Shown: positions 22,395 through 34,249, counted from the first letter of the stretch. The stretch: DNA of 64,000 nucleotides from Agarophyton chilense (GCA_030374765.1 JARGXX010000075.1:124001-188000), one strand, 5' to 3'. Program-made: numbers and translations. Notes: generated by a model not told the origin, from the sequence alone.

Positions 22395-23453
22395 TCATGA
22401 AACAAGTTGTATATTTTCTAAAGATGAATAGAGCTTGGGCACCCTTTGTGAGACAAGGTCCGGATCCCGTAATACGGACGGATGGACACCTGCCCATGAT
22501 GAATCAAGTTTTGCTTCCTTCATTAAAGTTTCGCGCACCAAGACACCACTGCCAAACTGGTGATAATAACGAGTATCGTAGACACGCAGGAGCACACCAT
22601 CGACCCGCAGAAAGAATCTTGCAAGAGCAAAGAAGAAAGTGGGCATAACCCTGATGCGCACTTTGTACGAAGCGGTTCCATTATCGTCCAATTCATCTTC
22701 AAAAAGAATGATGTGCGATGAGTAAAGAATTGGAAGCTGAGTATTCCGCAATGCATTGTAATCAATGGGAACAAGCGATTTTGAGGCGGCAAGCGCTTGA
22801 ACTTGATCCTCTGTAATTGCGGATGTTGTTTGGACCGAAGTGATTGGGAATGATGGTTTCATTGTACCCTTGTACTTTGTGGAAAAGGTCCAGTCACTGG
22901 CGTGCTCAATATTGGTTACCTCCACATCGGCACGACGGTTCTTACCCTCCCAGCAAGCAGCGGCACGAACCCTGATGGAAGGATCTGCGTCCCCAACCAT
23001 TTCCAGCGCAGCTCGAGTTGTGAAGGACAGTTCAAAGGCCAGTTGCGTATCGGCGGATACATTTGAACACTTGGGAACAAAACGAAGACGTAGACTATTC
23101 GAATCGAAAAGCATACCAGGAAGTTTGATGCCAAGCACGTGTGACAAATGCTCTTCGACAGCGCTTGTAGCAATCGGACGTTCGACGCCGCGAATGGTCC
23201 ATTGCTTTATGTCTATCCCTTTTGCATCATCATGGAGGGAATATTGAGCTATGATAGGAGGCGGGGTGCGACCAGTGGACTGTGATGTTTGCGTTGTGGC
23301 TCCCATGCGGGGTTTCACGGAGGATTTGTGTGAGGTGCTGGTGGCGGATAGTCGCGCGTGTTGCGACGTTGTGGTCAATGATAATATCTCTTGTTCAGAA
23401 TATGCTTGCAAGCGATGCGTGTCACTCGTGCAAAGTATCGGGTCACAACGCAT
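22395..23453 (-). CDS. TIP41: TIP41 / TIPRL, PP2A-TOR pathway regulator
   Basis: Cytosolic regulator that binds PP2A-family catalytic subunits (and Tap42/alpha4 in yeast) downstream of TOR. 352 residues, no intron. The N-terminal ~75 residues are Ser/Thr-rich and poorly conserved. The domain follows with IKQWTIRGVERPI, LPGMLFDSNSLRLRF, LVPIDYNALRNTQLPILY, IILFEDELDDNGTASYKVRI, RVMPTFFFALARFFLRVDGV and RVYDTRYYHQFGSGVLVRE, all family hallmarks. The first ATG is at 23453; the next in-frame ATG (MGATTQT) is about 50 residues later, so the disordered leader may be shorter. It is head-to-head with phospholipase D (641 bp) and tail-to-tail with the preceding plus-strand gene (242 bp). Confidence 0.93.
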   Translation of the reverse strand: MRCDPILCTSDTHRLQAYSEQEILSLTTTSQHARLSATSTSHKSSVKPRMGATTQTSQSTGRTPPPIIAQYSLHDDAKGIDIKQWTIRGVERPIATSAVEEHLSHVLGIKLPGMLFDSNSLRLRFVPKCSNVSADTQLAFELSFTTRAALEMVGDADPSIRVRAAACWEGKNRRADVEVTNIEHASDWTFSTKYKGTMKPSFPITSVQTTSAITEDQVQALAASKSLVPIDYNALRNTQLPILYSSHIILFEDELDDNGTASYKVRIRVMPTFFFALARFFLRVDGVLLRVYDTRYYHQFGSGVLVRETLMKEAKLDSSWAGVHPSVLRDPDLVSQRVPKLYSSLENIQLVS

Positions 23454-24094
23454 GCATCATTCAAATGTTAATATGCACAAGGGGTTTTGGGGTCATTTAT
23501 TTTATTGTACTCTGCACTTGTTCCCCTCTTCGTTCTGGGTGAGAAAGAAGCGTACCAGAGTTGTGTGCATTACTTTCCAACTGCTAGATCCTTGTCAGAG
23601 AGTTACAACGTTTTCTACGTATCACGTTTGAGAGCGGCGGATCGCCCGTGGAAGAACAATTTCTTCGAGTTCAGGCAAGCAGCAAAGAGCTTTGGCCACG
23701 AGAACTGCTGTATAATCGCTGTCACGTGTACGTACGCTACCTGGCGCTTGGTTTGGCGCACGGGCGGTGCATATTAACGCGAGACTCGCGTGTGTCGGAG
23801 TGCTCGTGCGAGCGCACATGTCTGTTTCGAACGGCCCCCCCACTGTCGTCGAGCACCACTCCATGTTGTGCGATGGACGCGCAATCATGGGAGGCCGAGC
23901 CGTCTCGTCAGGACGACGCAGAATCGTGCTTCTTGCCTTCGTTTCTTTCCGACAGAGCTGGCTGCTGCTTTTCGAACACTCTTTACCGTCGTCTAACCTT
24001 CCATCACCCCAACACGTCATCCTTGCTTCCATTGAGTGTCCTAATCAGACCCACCTCAAGCCATCATTGTTTTCGTTCCGTCTAGATCACCCGC

Positions 24095-26826
24095 ATGGTC
24101 CTCATTCATGGCGTACTGCTTCATGGTCGTCTGCAGCTCGACGTGAGGGAAGCAAAAGACTTGTGGCTGCCCAACGAACGCAGTTTGCGCGAGAGGTTTT
24201 CTAAAGGAATCCTTTCTCCAACCGCACTGAACCCCTACGCAACCGTATCCCTGGAACACCTCCCAAAACCTTCCAAGCGTATTTTGAAGACTCGTATCGT
24301 TGCAGGCACAGATTGCCCTCAATGGGAACACGTGCAGACTGTTGACGTAGCAACAAATGTCTCCTATGTTGTCGTTCACGTCAAGTCATCCCCCTTCCCC
24401 GACCAACGCACAGGCATCTATCCTCGCAAGTCTCTAGGTTTTGTCCGAATTAAGGCGGAGCACGTCGTGTGGGGCATTGTCGATGGCTGGTTCCCTTTGC
24501 TTGGCTTGCATGGCATTCACCAGGACACGAAGAATCGCGGAAATATTTATCTGTCCATGTCCTACTTGCCTATTAACTCAATGCTTCTGTCTGGCCAACC
24601 TACTGTTCCAAGTACCTATTTCAATTCATGGGAGAACTGTCACATTCAACTTTTTCAAGATGCCCATTGTCCGGAAGGGTGCGTCATGCCCATTCCTGGT
24701 AGCAGCGACCCGCTCTATGCTTCTTCTTCCCCCGATCACCGCTTCCCTCGTCGTCTTTCCAACTATTTTGAAACAATCTACTATTCTATGCTGCACGCAA
24801 AGAAGCTTATTTACATCTCCGGTTGGTCAGTCGATACCGCCATGTATATGTTGCGTCAACAACCACAAACCGTCCCGAATCGCGACCGTCACTTGCCACA
24901 GATGCGCCTTGGCGACCTCCTGCAATGGAAAGCCTCCCAAGGGATTCCAGTGTTGCTCCTTGTGTGGGACGAAGTTTTCTCAATCAGTAATCCATTTTTG
25001 CGGCTAAAAGGATGGATGGATACCAAAGATGAAATCACCCGCGCATTTTTTCGTAATTCAAAAGTCAAGGCAGCCGTGGTTCCACGACTCGGGAGACTTC
25101 AAGAAAAGGTAGTGAATGCTCCACTAGTATCGTGTCTGTTTACTTTTCATGAAAAGCTGGTTATTACCGACATTCCAGCATATGGTGCTCAGCAGCAGAA
25201 CGAGAGGCAGCTCGTTGCGTTTTGTGGAGGACTGGATCTCACCTACGGTCGGTGGGACACACCCGAACACTTTGCTTACAACAATCTTCAGACCACTCAT
25301 CAAAACGATTTTCACAATGCTTGTTTTGACGTCTCAAGGCCTTTGGGTCCAAGGGAACCGTGGCATGATGTTGGAAGCATGATCACCGGCCCTGTTGTAC
25401 GGGATTTTGCCAAATGTTTTGAAGAGCGGTGGAAAAGGCAAGGCTTGGGACCGCATCTCTTGGCAGATTTTGATTCTATGAAGAACCTTACGGACGGTAC
25501 GTTTGAACACGAGGAGAAATGGACTATTCAAGTTTTCCGCTCAATTGATGAGCGTTCGGCCATTTTCGATAGGGATGGAGTGAAAAGATTAGAGACGAAG
25601 AAGGGCCGCAGCATTGATCGATCTATTCACCATGCTTACGTTCACTATACACGTGCTGCAAGCAGATGTACGTGAAATTTTTCAGTGTTCTTTTGTCCAA
25701 GTGAATTCAATACTGACGTTGTCTATTTTTGGTCGCTCCAGTTATTTACATAGAGCAGCAATACTTTCTTGGCAGTTCGAATCAATGGATGCGCGATGGA
25801 CACAAGGATGGGACCAATCTCATTCCACATGAGATAGCACTGAAAGTTGTTCAGGGCATTGTATCAGGAAACCCAATACGAGTTTACGTTTTGATTCCAA
25901 TGTTCCCTGAAGGCTATCCAGCGGATTCCGTGATCCAGAAGATACTGTTTTATCAGATGCGAACGGTGGAAATGATGATGAAGAAAGTAGCTGAAGCTAT
26001 CAAGGAAGCACAAATAGATGCTCATCCTCTTGATTACATATGCTTCTTTTGTTTAGGTACTAGAGAACCGCTTGTGGAAGAGGACGATGATGATGACACG
26101 AGTAGTGATTCTAGCTCGACGGCATCTTTTGAACAGCCATGGCGCGTGCCACTGCGGCCGAGAACTAGTATCGAAAAGCAGTCAAAGAAACTAGCCACAC
26201 GGAGACCCAGTCGCTCAGTGAGCCGAAGAACAAGCTTTAGTTCTCGAACGGGGAGCGTTCGACAGCGTACTTCATCATTTAGAACACGAGCACCGCGTAC
26301 CAGAGATGAGGAAATATTGGCTAGATCGAGACGGCACCCCATTTATCAACACTCAAAGCTGTTTATCGCAGACGATGAGCTTTTAGTTACTGGTTCTGCA
26401 AATTTGAATGAGCGCAGTATGTGTGGTGTTCGAGACACAGAAATCGCTTTTAGCGCATATCAGCCGAGACATCGGTTCGATGGAGAAGCCCAGGTAGGGT
26501 TGCAGCTGCCGAAGGGAGAAGTGGGGCGCTTTCGGAAGCGACTGTGGGCTGAGCATGCTCTGGGGTCCGATGCCACCAGCTTTCTCCCGTGCTTGGAAGA
26601 CCCCGGTAGCCTCGAATGTATGAGAGAAATGCAACGAATTGGGAGACGGAACTGGGCTGATTATCTTTCTCCACAACCTGTGAAACTTAAGAGTCACCTT
26701 TTAATGTATCCTTATGAGGTAGACGAAGATGGAAACGTAAGCGCGCTTGTTCCTGAGTTTCCAGACACCAAAGCAAGTGTTTTGGGTACCATCTCAGGCG
26801 TTATTCCAAACATTTTAGTGTCGTGA
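24095..26826 (+). CDS. PLD: C2-domain phospholipase D
   Basis: Plant-type PLD hydrolysing phosphatidylcholine and related lipids to phosphatidic acid. Two exons (24095-25667, 25742-26826); the 74 bp intron has donor GTACGT, a TACTGAC branch site and acceptor CTCCAG, and splits a Phe codon. About 885 residues. An N-terminal C2 domain covers residues 1-150 (LNPYATVSLE..., LGFVRIKAEHVV). HKD motif 1 is HEKLVITD (His352) with CGGLDLTYGRWD. The PLD core AASRFIYIEQQYFLGSS spans the splice. HKD motif 2 is HSKLFIAD (His728) with GSANLNERSMCG. Unusual is a roughly 70-residue insert before the second HKD: acidic first (EEDDDDDTSSDSSS), then Arg/Ser-rich (RRPSRSVSRRTSFSSRTGS). The C-terminal DWADYL-type and YPYEVDEDGNVSAL blocks are conserved. 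Confidence 0.93.
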
Positions 26827-27215
26827 CGACCAGCAGGTTGCGCCTTATGACAATGCTACAGAGTAGCTGGACGGATAAGCGCGTTGTCGCATGATCTTGT
26901 TCTTGGGAACATTTATTTTTGTTGTGCAGACCGAACCAAGCAGGTTTTATACAAAGCCGTGGACCAGTAGAAGAGGGAAGAGTGTAGAACATGGTAGCGG
27001 ATATCTTCATTTAGATACCAGAGGTGACGAGCTCTGAAAATACATTTGAGGCAGACTATAAGGAAAAGGACAAATTTGTCGTTATCGAGAGTTCATGGGA
27101 ACGAGACGAAAGACTATTTGCTGAATAAATATTACTAGGTACTTGTCTGTATCTTAACATGTATGTAATTTACAACAAAATGAGTCTGGACCGAAATGGT
27201 GGAGAGGGTCGCTCA

Positions 27216-28346
27216 TTACTCGTCGCTGTCAAGACGGACAGGGCAGTATGGAACATCAGGCAAACGGCCCCTGAAATTGGGGGTTTCAAATTGTGAAAAG
27301 CGGAACATTGCAAGCTCTCGGTTGTTGACCTCGTCAATAAGAATAGCTTCGGCAATGATAACCGCAGTTCCGTCTCGCACTTGATACCAGAGTGTTTCAT
27401 GGGGCTCCCTCTTCCCCACTTTGAGCAGGGCCCTGGCGACGTTACTCAGGGCGATCTTGATATCTTCCTCCGCCAACGGCTGCTTAAAGCCACGTTTGGT
27501 GACAAAAAAGGTGTTTTCGACGCGTTCGGAGAAGGTATTAATAACAGCGCTTGCGATATCAATTTGGGCAGAGGCAAATGCGTTGGTGAGCTCTGCCAAC
27601 AGACGCGGGCGATCGATGGTCTGAACGGAGATTGCAGTGTAGCGGTCTGCGCGATTCTTCTGCACTGAAATGCGGTGCCAGTCGTTTTCCGATGAAGGGC
27701 GCGGGCGCGGATATGGGGTATTGAGTTCGAGCTTGACGCAGGAGGTGAGCTGGTCGAGCCTGAGGCCATCGTCGAAAACCTTCTCGCCGCTGGCTTCGTC
27801 GGTGATCCAGAAGGCGACGTAATTTTCGAGCGAAATGCCGAGCTCGCGGATGGAACGTAGCTCACCTTCGATGCGGTGTAGCATGACTTGCAGGGCGTCG
27901 CTCTCACTGCTAGCGGTGCGGTGCACGCGGATGGAAAGGGCTTTGAGAACGGAGACAACGTCGAGGACGAGACCGTGCCTGTCCTCGGCGAAAACGATCA
28001 TGATGGTGTGGGAGTCGGACAGGCAGTTGTCGAAGAACACTTGGGTATTGTGCTCGCGCATGGGGAACACGTATTTTGCAACAAGTTGTTCGAGAGCGGG
28101 GGATTCTTCGACAACCTCATCAGGGAGGCAGCACTCGTCGCCAAAGGTGCAGACGTCTTCCTGAGGGCCGTAGTGCTGGGTGCGGAGCAGCGACTGCGGC
28201 TGGGCGGTGGGTACGCCGTCGCCGGCCGACATGCGTGCGATGCAGGCTGGGGCGGCCGGTGAGGCGGCGGGGGACGGCATGGAGACGCACCATGAATGGG
28301 CAGGGCGTGGGCGGAAAGGAACACTGAGCGGAGTGATGAAGGCCAT
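27216..28346 (-). CDS. double ACT-domain protein, probably plastid-targeted
   Basis: 376 residues from the ATG at 28346 (MAFITPLSVPF), which looks like a red algal plastid leader; an upstream in-frame ATG at 28565 is possible but less convincing. Two ACT domains, small amino-acid-binding modules, are visible: SHTIMIVFAEDRHGLVLDVV (about residue 113) and YTAISVQTIDRPRLLAELTNAFA (about residue 240) with ASAVINTFSERVENTFFVTKRG. The order and spacing resemble plant ACR/ACT-repeat proteins related to GlnD. No catalytic domain is present, so a ligand-sensing role is likely (inference). The segment between the domains contains VAFWITDEASGEKV. The ligand and partner are unknown. It is tail-to-tail with phospholipase D (389 bp). 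Confidence 0.85.
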   Translation of the reverse strand: MAFITPLSVPFRPRPAHSWCVSMPSPAASPAAPACIARMSAGDGVPTAQPQSLLRTQHYGPQEDVCTFGDECCLPDEVVEESPALEQLVAKYVFPMREHNTQVFFDNCLSDSHTIMIVFAEDRHGLVLDVVSVLKALSIRVHRTASSESDALQVMLHRIEGELRSIRELGISLENYVAFWITDEASGEKVFDDGLRLDQLTSCVKLELNTPYPRPRPSSENDWHRISVQKNRADRYTAISVQTIDRPRLLAELTNAFASAQIDIASAVINTFSERVENTFFVTKRGFKQPLAEEDIKIALSNVARALLKVGKREPHETLWYQVRDGTAVIIAEAILIDEVNNRELAMFRFSQFETPNFRGRLPDVPYCPVRLDSDE

Positions 28347-28763
28347 GGTTGTGGCAACGGACCGGAGCTGGCGTGGATAGAGATGGTGTACCAGGTGATC
28401 AGCGCCAATGCGAAGCACGGGGAATAAATGACCGTCTTGTGCCCAACCTAGCACGTTTGTGGCTGCGATTGCTCGAGCGCATTTGTTGGCAGATTTTTCG
28501 CTCAGATTATCCAACCTCGTTCCATCCGGGTGACGTTTTTTTATCACTTTTCCGTGGGTGAACATTGGGTGGCGTCGACCCACTGCACCCCAGATTGGTT
28601 TAGCTCTCTCTCTTTATGTGAGCACGTACGTTATTTTCTCGTATCGTGTGGGGCTTGCTAAGGACCCCCAACAACTTGTGGAACTTTCTTCCTCTTTGGA
28701 TGAAAATCACCCGTTGCAGCGGTAACGTCACCCTGATCTCACACCTCTGCACGTCGCCGTCAC

Positions 28764-28925
28764 CAGGGGTGGAACGCAATCGATCGGATTGCCAATCGAT
28801 TGCAATACCATAATTGCAATTCGGGATCGCTCAAGAGCATTGAGATTGCAATCTGATTGCTGCGCTCAGAGCAATCATCCCCTCAGATTCCTTACGATTG
28901 CAGGTTGTAATGGTCTGGATAAAAA
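28764..28925. repeat. possible hAT-type transposon end with ATTGCAAT motifs
   Basis: Starts CAGGGGTGGAACGCAATCG, resembling hAT terminal repeats (CAGGGGTGG). It is packed with variants of ATTGCAAT/AATCGATT, at least seven in 160 bp, like sub-terminal binding sites. No matching right end or 8-bp duplication was found, so this is either a fragment or chance. Confidence 0.35.
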
Positions 28926-30160
28926 GACCGGGGCCGTATTTGTGACTACAAGTAGTCACCTATGCCTAGTCAGTAGTCATGCCTTTTTTGTAAATAGTCA
29001 ATCACATTACTCACAAGCCAGTCGTACTCCAAGCTTTAGAAACCTGCTGCAACGCACGTTCTTACGATGGCGCTCAAGACAAACACCAATGGGCAAAATG
29101 GCCCTGTCGCTGATGGTTCTCTGGCAGGCCTTCCCTTCATTAAATAAGCTCTTTCTATATGTTCCTTGTAAATCGTTCATGTCTTTTCGACCTGCTTCTC
29201 TCAATTAGAAGCTGGCACGACTGACACACAGTTAGTGAGCTTTCGGCTTCTTGCCCTTAGATGCTGGCACTACTGACACGCTGACAATGACCTTTCGGCT
29301 CCGCGCTTTGTACATCGCAAAACGGTTCCATATAGTTGGCGTATCGGTCAATAACTCCATCTACTGTAAGTTACAGAGTCTGCGAGCCTTCGTCTTGAAA
29401 TAGCACTGTCCTGCAGTACAACGATAGTCCTCAAGAAACCCATGTAGACCATAGAACACCGTGCATAGGGGTTCCGAAGTCTGATCTACACTATCAGGAA
29501 ACCCCTGCGACTCTACGTGAATTTCTAGTGTCCACACGTCCGGATGATTGGCCTCACATGAGGCCAGTTCTATTTTCCAAAAAATTTGTAAAAAAAGTTT
29601 CCATACCGCAGCGGCGTATTCTATTTTCTAAGTAAAAACCTAATTTTCTAATCATGTTCCACCTGGTTTAAACTACATTCTTTGGACAGTTGTCTTCAAT
29701 AACACCAGCTCAGTGGTTTTACAACCACTCGGAGACTAATAAACACAGGTTTCAAACCTCGCTGAGTTTAGTGAAACTCGAAAACTTCTACAAGAGCTCG
29801 ACTAATTCTAAAACTTATTATGGTCTAAAAACGCATTTGCGTTCTCTTCCACAGCATACAAAATAAAGTGACATATTCTATAGAAATAGTGTGATCCGTG
29901 TTAAACACACGAGGAAAACGCGCGGCGCTCATTTATATTAATGTAAGAGACGCGTGTTGGTCTCAAAGTTGCACTCAAATAGTATAGAAATTAAGCTATA
30001 ATTTGGGCGTATCGCTGTAAAAAGAATACTAATTTAAAGCCAGAAATTCAGAACGAAACGCAAATGTATTCTGCGTCGAGTAATACGCGCAGTTAGGGAT
30101 AGACTGGCCGGCGCCGGACCAAAAGCCGCTCTAATTTTCGCGCCGGTCGGCCTCCAAATT
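28926..30160. other. non-coding flank, AT-rich toward the right
   Basis: No gene recognised. At 29210-29305 a ~50 bp unit (GCTGGCAC.ACTGACAC ... CTTTCGGCT) occurs twice in tandem with differences. From about 29570 the sequence is AT-rich. Confidence 0.4.
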
Positions 30161-30163
30161 ATC

Positions 30164-30170
30164 TATATAA
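30164..30170 (+). promoter_or_regulatory. TATA box
   Basis: TATATAA inside a G+C-rich near-palindromic setting (GGCCGGCGCCGG upstream, GGCCGACC just after). It precedes the possible transcribed region at 30272-30869, so it looks like a real core promoter in otherwise gene-poor DNA. Confidence 0.45.
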
Positions 30171-30271
30171 GGCCGACCTCAGTCGGCTCCAACCAACTCT
30201 TTTTAAGGAAACTTGACTAAAGCGGCTCATTCCCACTTTCTTTTGCACCAAACTATCTCTTAGGCACCAAC

Positions 30272-30869
30272 TATGCCTCTCTTTCCATCAACTCTTTTCC
30301 TTTTCTTTCTTTACTTGGAGATTGGGTCCGCTTTCTACCGCAACTGCCCCGATTTTTTATGCGAACCCGTCTCTCACGTCGCTTCGTTTAGCACCTCCTG
30401 TTGTTAACAAAACACCGTTGTACAGCGTCGGTCACACACTCTACAACTATTTGACATTCGTTCAAGAGTAAGTGACTTTCATTGCTCTTTTGGTATTGAG
30501 TGCAAGTACTGACTTTTGTCTCTCTTGCATATAGTGCCAACGTCTACAATCCCTTCGAAAAAATATTTAACTGTGCAAGATTCCGATTCGAAACTGGAAG
30601 CCGTCAGCGTCACCAAGGAAGCCACATCCCTTACCAACTACTCACCCTCTACCAAACCCCTTAGCAACTTGCGCGCCCGCCACATCCTTCCAGTCGTTAC
30701 CGAACTTGAGAAGCGTCGCAGCCGTCCTCCATCTTGTGATATCTCCCTGAAGATCTTTTCCGTTTGCAGCATCAACATGCAGAGCCAGCGCAAATTGGAG
30801 GTACGCCAAGGCAGTCGTAAGCACCAAAACTCACTACGACGCGCTCATTACAAAGATATTGACGTCTGA
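30272..30869 (+). pseudogene. possible spliced gene of unknown identity, perhaps broken
   Basis: Downstream of a TATA box. An ATG at 30272 opens a short signal-like frame (MPLFPSTLFLFFLYLEIGSAF) of about 44 codons. A second frame ends NKTPLYSVGHTLYNYLTFVQ at an AGAGTAAGT donor near 30467. An acceptor (CATATAG) lies near 30536, and a 110-codon basic frame rich in Ser and Lys follows. I cannot combine these into one convincing protein, and none matches a family I know. It may be a decayed gene or a transposon fragment. Confidence 0.25.
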
Positions 30870-30989
30870 TGCCGTGTATGAGATATCAAGTTTTCCGATG
30901 CTCACGATCTCCGAGTTCATTATAGAAGTCGTCTCCATCGTGCCCGCGTCACAAAGAAGAACAATACTAATTTCTAGAACGTTTTAGAT

Positions 30990-31700
30990 ATATAGATTCA
31001 GCCTTTACATCATGGTTGTAGGACAATGCCCCCAAGGGGGAAAACCTACGAAGACGTCCGGATCTTCCTCTCACGAGGTAACCGGCGCGGTAGAGCCCTC
31101 CCAGGGATCGGCGCGCAATGCCGGGTGTAAGCCGGAGCCGACCCGTCGCGACGGGCGCAGGGAGGCTGAAAGAAGCCGAGAATATCCGCCGAAGCGCTGC
31201 TTGCGTATCCTCTGAGGAGGCAAAACCCACGAGAGTGGCGAGCACGACAGGTGTCAGTGCGAGCCGCAAGAGCGGGAGATGCCCAATGAAGGGGAGGAAA
31301 AGTGAAGGAAAATGGGAACGGAGGCAAGAGGGCGAGGTTGACCACGAGTCGCAAGAGGGGACTCGGGAATAGCCGGCACTGCCGGGTGTAGCAAACCGTA
31401 TACACGGGCGGAACCACGAAAGTGGGAATAGATACCCAACACACGAAGGCTGCTTGAACGTCCAAGGGGGTTGGGAAGCCGTGCACCACGGGAAATCCCT
31501 CCGTAAGGAGTTGTATATCCGCGCAGGCGGTTCGACCCAGAGCCAAGATCTGGAAGACCAAGATCACCCTTGTTGGGGAGACTTTACTGGAACGGCGGCC
31601 GCGAGGCCGGCGGCCTAAGTACTGTAGTCACCGTAGAATAGAATAAATAAAGTCTATCCTAAATAGCTAAATGTCCGTCTAACAAAAGAGGCCAATCTGG
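30990..31700. repeat. GC-rich block resembling a solo LTR
   Basis: About 0.7 kb sharply richer in G+C than its left flank, without credible coding sequence, ending with an AATAAATAAAG polyadenylation-like signal (about 31640) and a CTAACA end. It resembles a solo long terminal repeat of another family. No partner copy lies in the window and no clear target duplication was seen. Confidence 0.3.
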
Positions 31701-32187
31701 CGGCCACGTGTATGGCACCCGGTCCCGCCGGTGCATCACCGGCGTTCCGGCCATCGCCGTAAAAACGGATTACTCCTACTCATAACGAGGTTGCACGCCG
31801 GAGGCTCCGGAAAAAACTTAAGTCCCCAAAAACCTCCCTGGAGGACGTTGCTCTTCAATGGTATAGGCCTTTACACCTTTTATTTATTACATCACATCTT
31901 TATACCGTTGCCTTTGCCGGCCACATAGATATTGATCATTTTATCATTCGCACTCTAGCCATGACACTACTTTTTTCTGCCGCCTTTTTTAACTTTTTTT
32001 TTCTTTGCCCTATTCAGGGCTTGTACTCTCGAGATCATATCTACTACTAGTGTCCCCTTGGATTGTAGCCACCCGCGTTGTGTCCTCTAACTACTTTGAA
32101 CGGATATGACGTTTACTTTTTTCTTGATCATTGTCCTATAATAGAAATGTTAATAGTAAATGTAGAAGTCGAAAAACATGAAGACAG

Positions 32188-33067
32188 TGCCCTTCAAGGG
32201 GGTTTCTTCGCAGGACTTCGAGATTTCGCTCGCTTGAGGAATAGCTTGGTCTATGACAAGCTATACCGCTATTGCGTGCTGACGGCGGGTTGGGACCGGA
32301 AGTGCACACTGGTGGAACACGTGGACTGCACGAATGCCGACGCTCGAGTGCGAGGCGTGCCACACGTGGCCCGGATTCTACCTAATGGTTAGTATTATTT
32401 AGTAATTTTTAGTATTTATTTAGCTACGCTATCGCTATTTAGTGTCTATTTTTGGGGCGCGCGCCCACTGTCAGGAGCCGCGCGCCACACTACTTACGAG
32501 GATGAGCACTGCTCCCCAGTAAACACCCTCTTGGGAGAGACCAAGGAGGGAGTCTTGGCTCTGAACTCTTCGCCTTCGGCGCGTCTTCACCGCATACTGC
32601 GTGAGCGCCCGTTGCACGTTAGTTCATCCACCCCTCTGTCGACCAGAGTGCTACCACCACCGTGGGTTCATATTTAATCGCCGACACTTGTCGTAATCTC
32701 GCCCCTGCATAGGGTTTCGCCCCCGTGTTTCTCTTGTTCTTTTTTTTGGCTCTCGTGAGTGGCCGCATCACTCACCCCGCTCGTCCACCTCATACGAGTG
32801 TTTCCTCGCTCCTTTTCCGACAATCGCCGTGGTACCGCTCCGCCTAGGATTGGTCACACCCTGGACTGTGCCGTGCTCACCTAAACACTCTAGGTATATC
32901 CCGCCGGATTGGCCTCGGTCTTACACCCGACTTCGTCGTGCCTTTCCAGAGTGGCTCTGTTTCTGTGCTCCGCTGGAACGCGTCTCCTCCGCCTGAAGCG
33001 TGTCTCTCAAGAGAGGAAGATCCCGAACATCTTCGTGGTGTCTCCGCTCCAAGCGTTGTCCTACAAA
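32188..33067 (+). repeat. 5' LTR of the outer element
   Basis: Starts TGCCCTTCAAGGGGG, ends near TCCTACAAA. It matches 47235-48113 over its full length with roughly 34 differences counted by eye, consistent with a past, not recent, insertion. Confidence 0.9.
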
Positions 33068-33068
33068 C

Positions 33069-33086
33069 TGGTCTCCCGACTTAGAA
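33069..33086 (+). promoter_or_regulatory. primer-binding site, outer element
   Basis: TGGTCTCCCGACTTAGAA immediately after the left LTR, complementary to a tRNA 3' end (…GGGAGACCA). The identical 18-mer is found in the nested element on the other strand. The tRNA was not identified. Confidence 0.75.
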
Positions 33087-33230
33087 GTTTGAGTCGGGCA
33101 CACTCAGTCACGATTAATCGGAAAGAGGACTCACAAATTGAGGTTTATCTCAGTTGCCCTCTTTGAGGAAGTTTCTTGGCCCCACTAGCCGATCGAGTTT
33201 GGATACTCACGTGTAACGGATTCTGATCTC

Positions 33231-34205
33231 ATGTCGTCCAAAGACCGTCCGAGGACGCGGAGTCAAACCGGTGCACCGGAACCATCGCAACTATCCCGTA
33301 TCCCGCTCCGTTCACGGTCTCATACAGGTGAATCGACTGGCGCGCCAGGTGGAAGGACCTCGAGACCTCCTGTCTCTGATTTGACACCCCCAGCAAGTGG
33401 AGCAGGACCGGCGTCTGCCGCCGCCCAGATGCTCTCCCCTGTTAGGGATGTCACTCTCCATCCCAGCTTTGCAGCTGTGGAAGAGCAACTCCGCTCTATG
33501 CGGGAAGCTGAAGTCATCCTTGCAGAGGAGTTTGAATCCCTTCGCAAGAAGGTGGATGACACTGCTACGCAGGTTTTTTCTGAGGACCTCCGTGTCCTCC
33601 GTGCGGATGTGAACTCGATTCTAGAGTCCCTTGGTGGACCCTCGGGCTTTGCCAAGGACGTCGCGGACAAGTTCTCGCGCGTCCGAAGCCCTCTCGAGAC
33701 GTTGGAACAAACCCTAATGTCGGGGGATGATCCGGCCGAGACGGTTGCAGTATCCCACATGGGAAGCAAGGAAGAGAACCGCCAAACTCGAAAGAAGCGA
33801 AGGAACACGGATCCCGAACCGTCGGATTCCTCATCCTCGGAGTCCGACTCTTCCGATTCATCGGTGGAAGTAGCTCGACGTGAGTGTTCCTCACGCTCTA
33901 AGCGGTCAACAGCCACCCATGGTGTAATCCGCGCCCGCACGAAGGGAAGGAAGCACCATACAGGTTTGAAGGAGCTGAAACCGACCAATTCGCTCTTTAA
34001 GAAGCTCTTATCATACCGGTACTACCATTTGGAGGACTCCTCTTTGGATCGTACACCCCGTGGTACTGGAAGATTGAAGGACTGCATTAAGCGAATGCAG
34101 CTCTCACTACGAAACCAGTTGTTTTCTGGAGAAGACCCAATATCCCAATATTGGTGTTGGATTTCTTGGCACGCTTTGTCGCGGAAGCTGACATCCTTTA
34201 GATGA
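33231..34205 (+). pseudogene. gag-like remnant of the outer element
   Basis: Nucleocapsid/capsid-type region starting with an RTRSQTG-containing leader. It is homologous to the nested element's gag (shared YRYY and KDCIKRMQL/KDHIKRLKI segments). It is interrupted by the nested element and is inactive. Confidence 0.7.
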
Positions 34206-34249
34206 ACGAGGGACAGGCCTACATTGCCTTACCGTACTTCTGACGTGGG

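Noticed and set aside
31480-31560. tRNA-like GGTTCGACCC at 31520
   Set aside because: No matching acceptor or anticodon arms around it.
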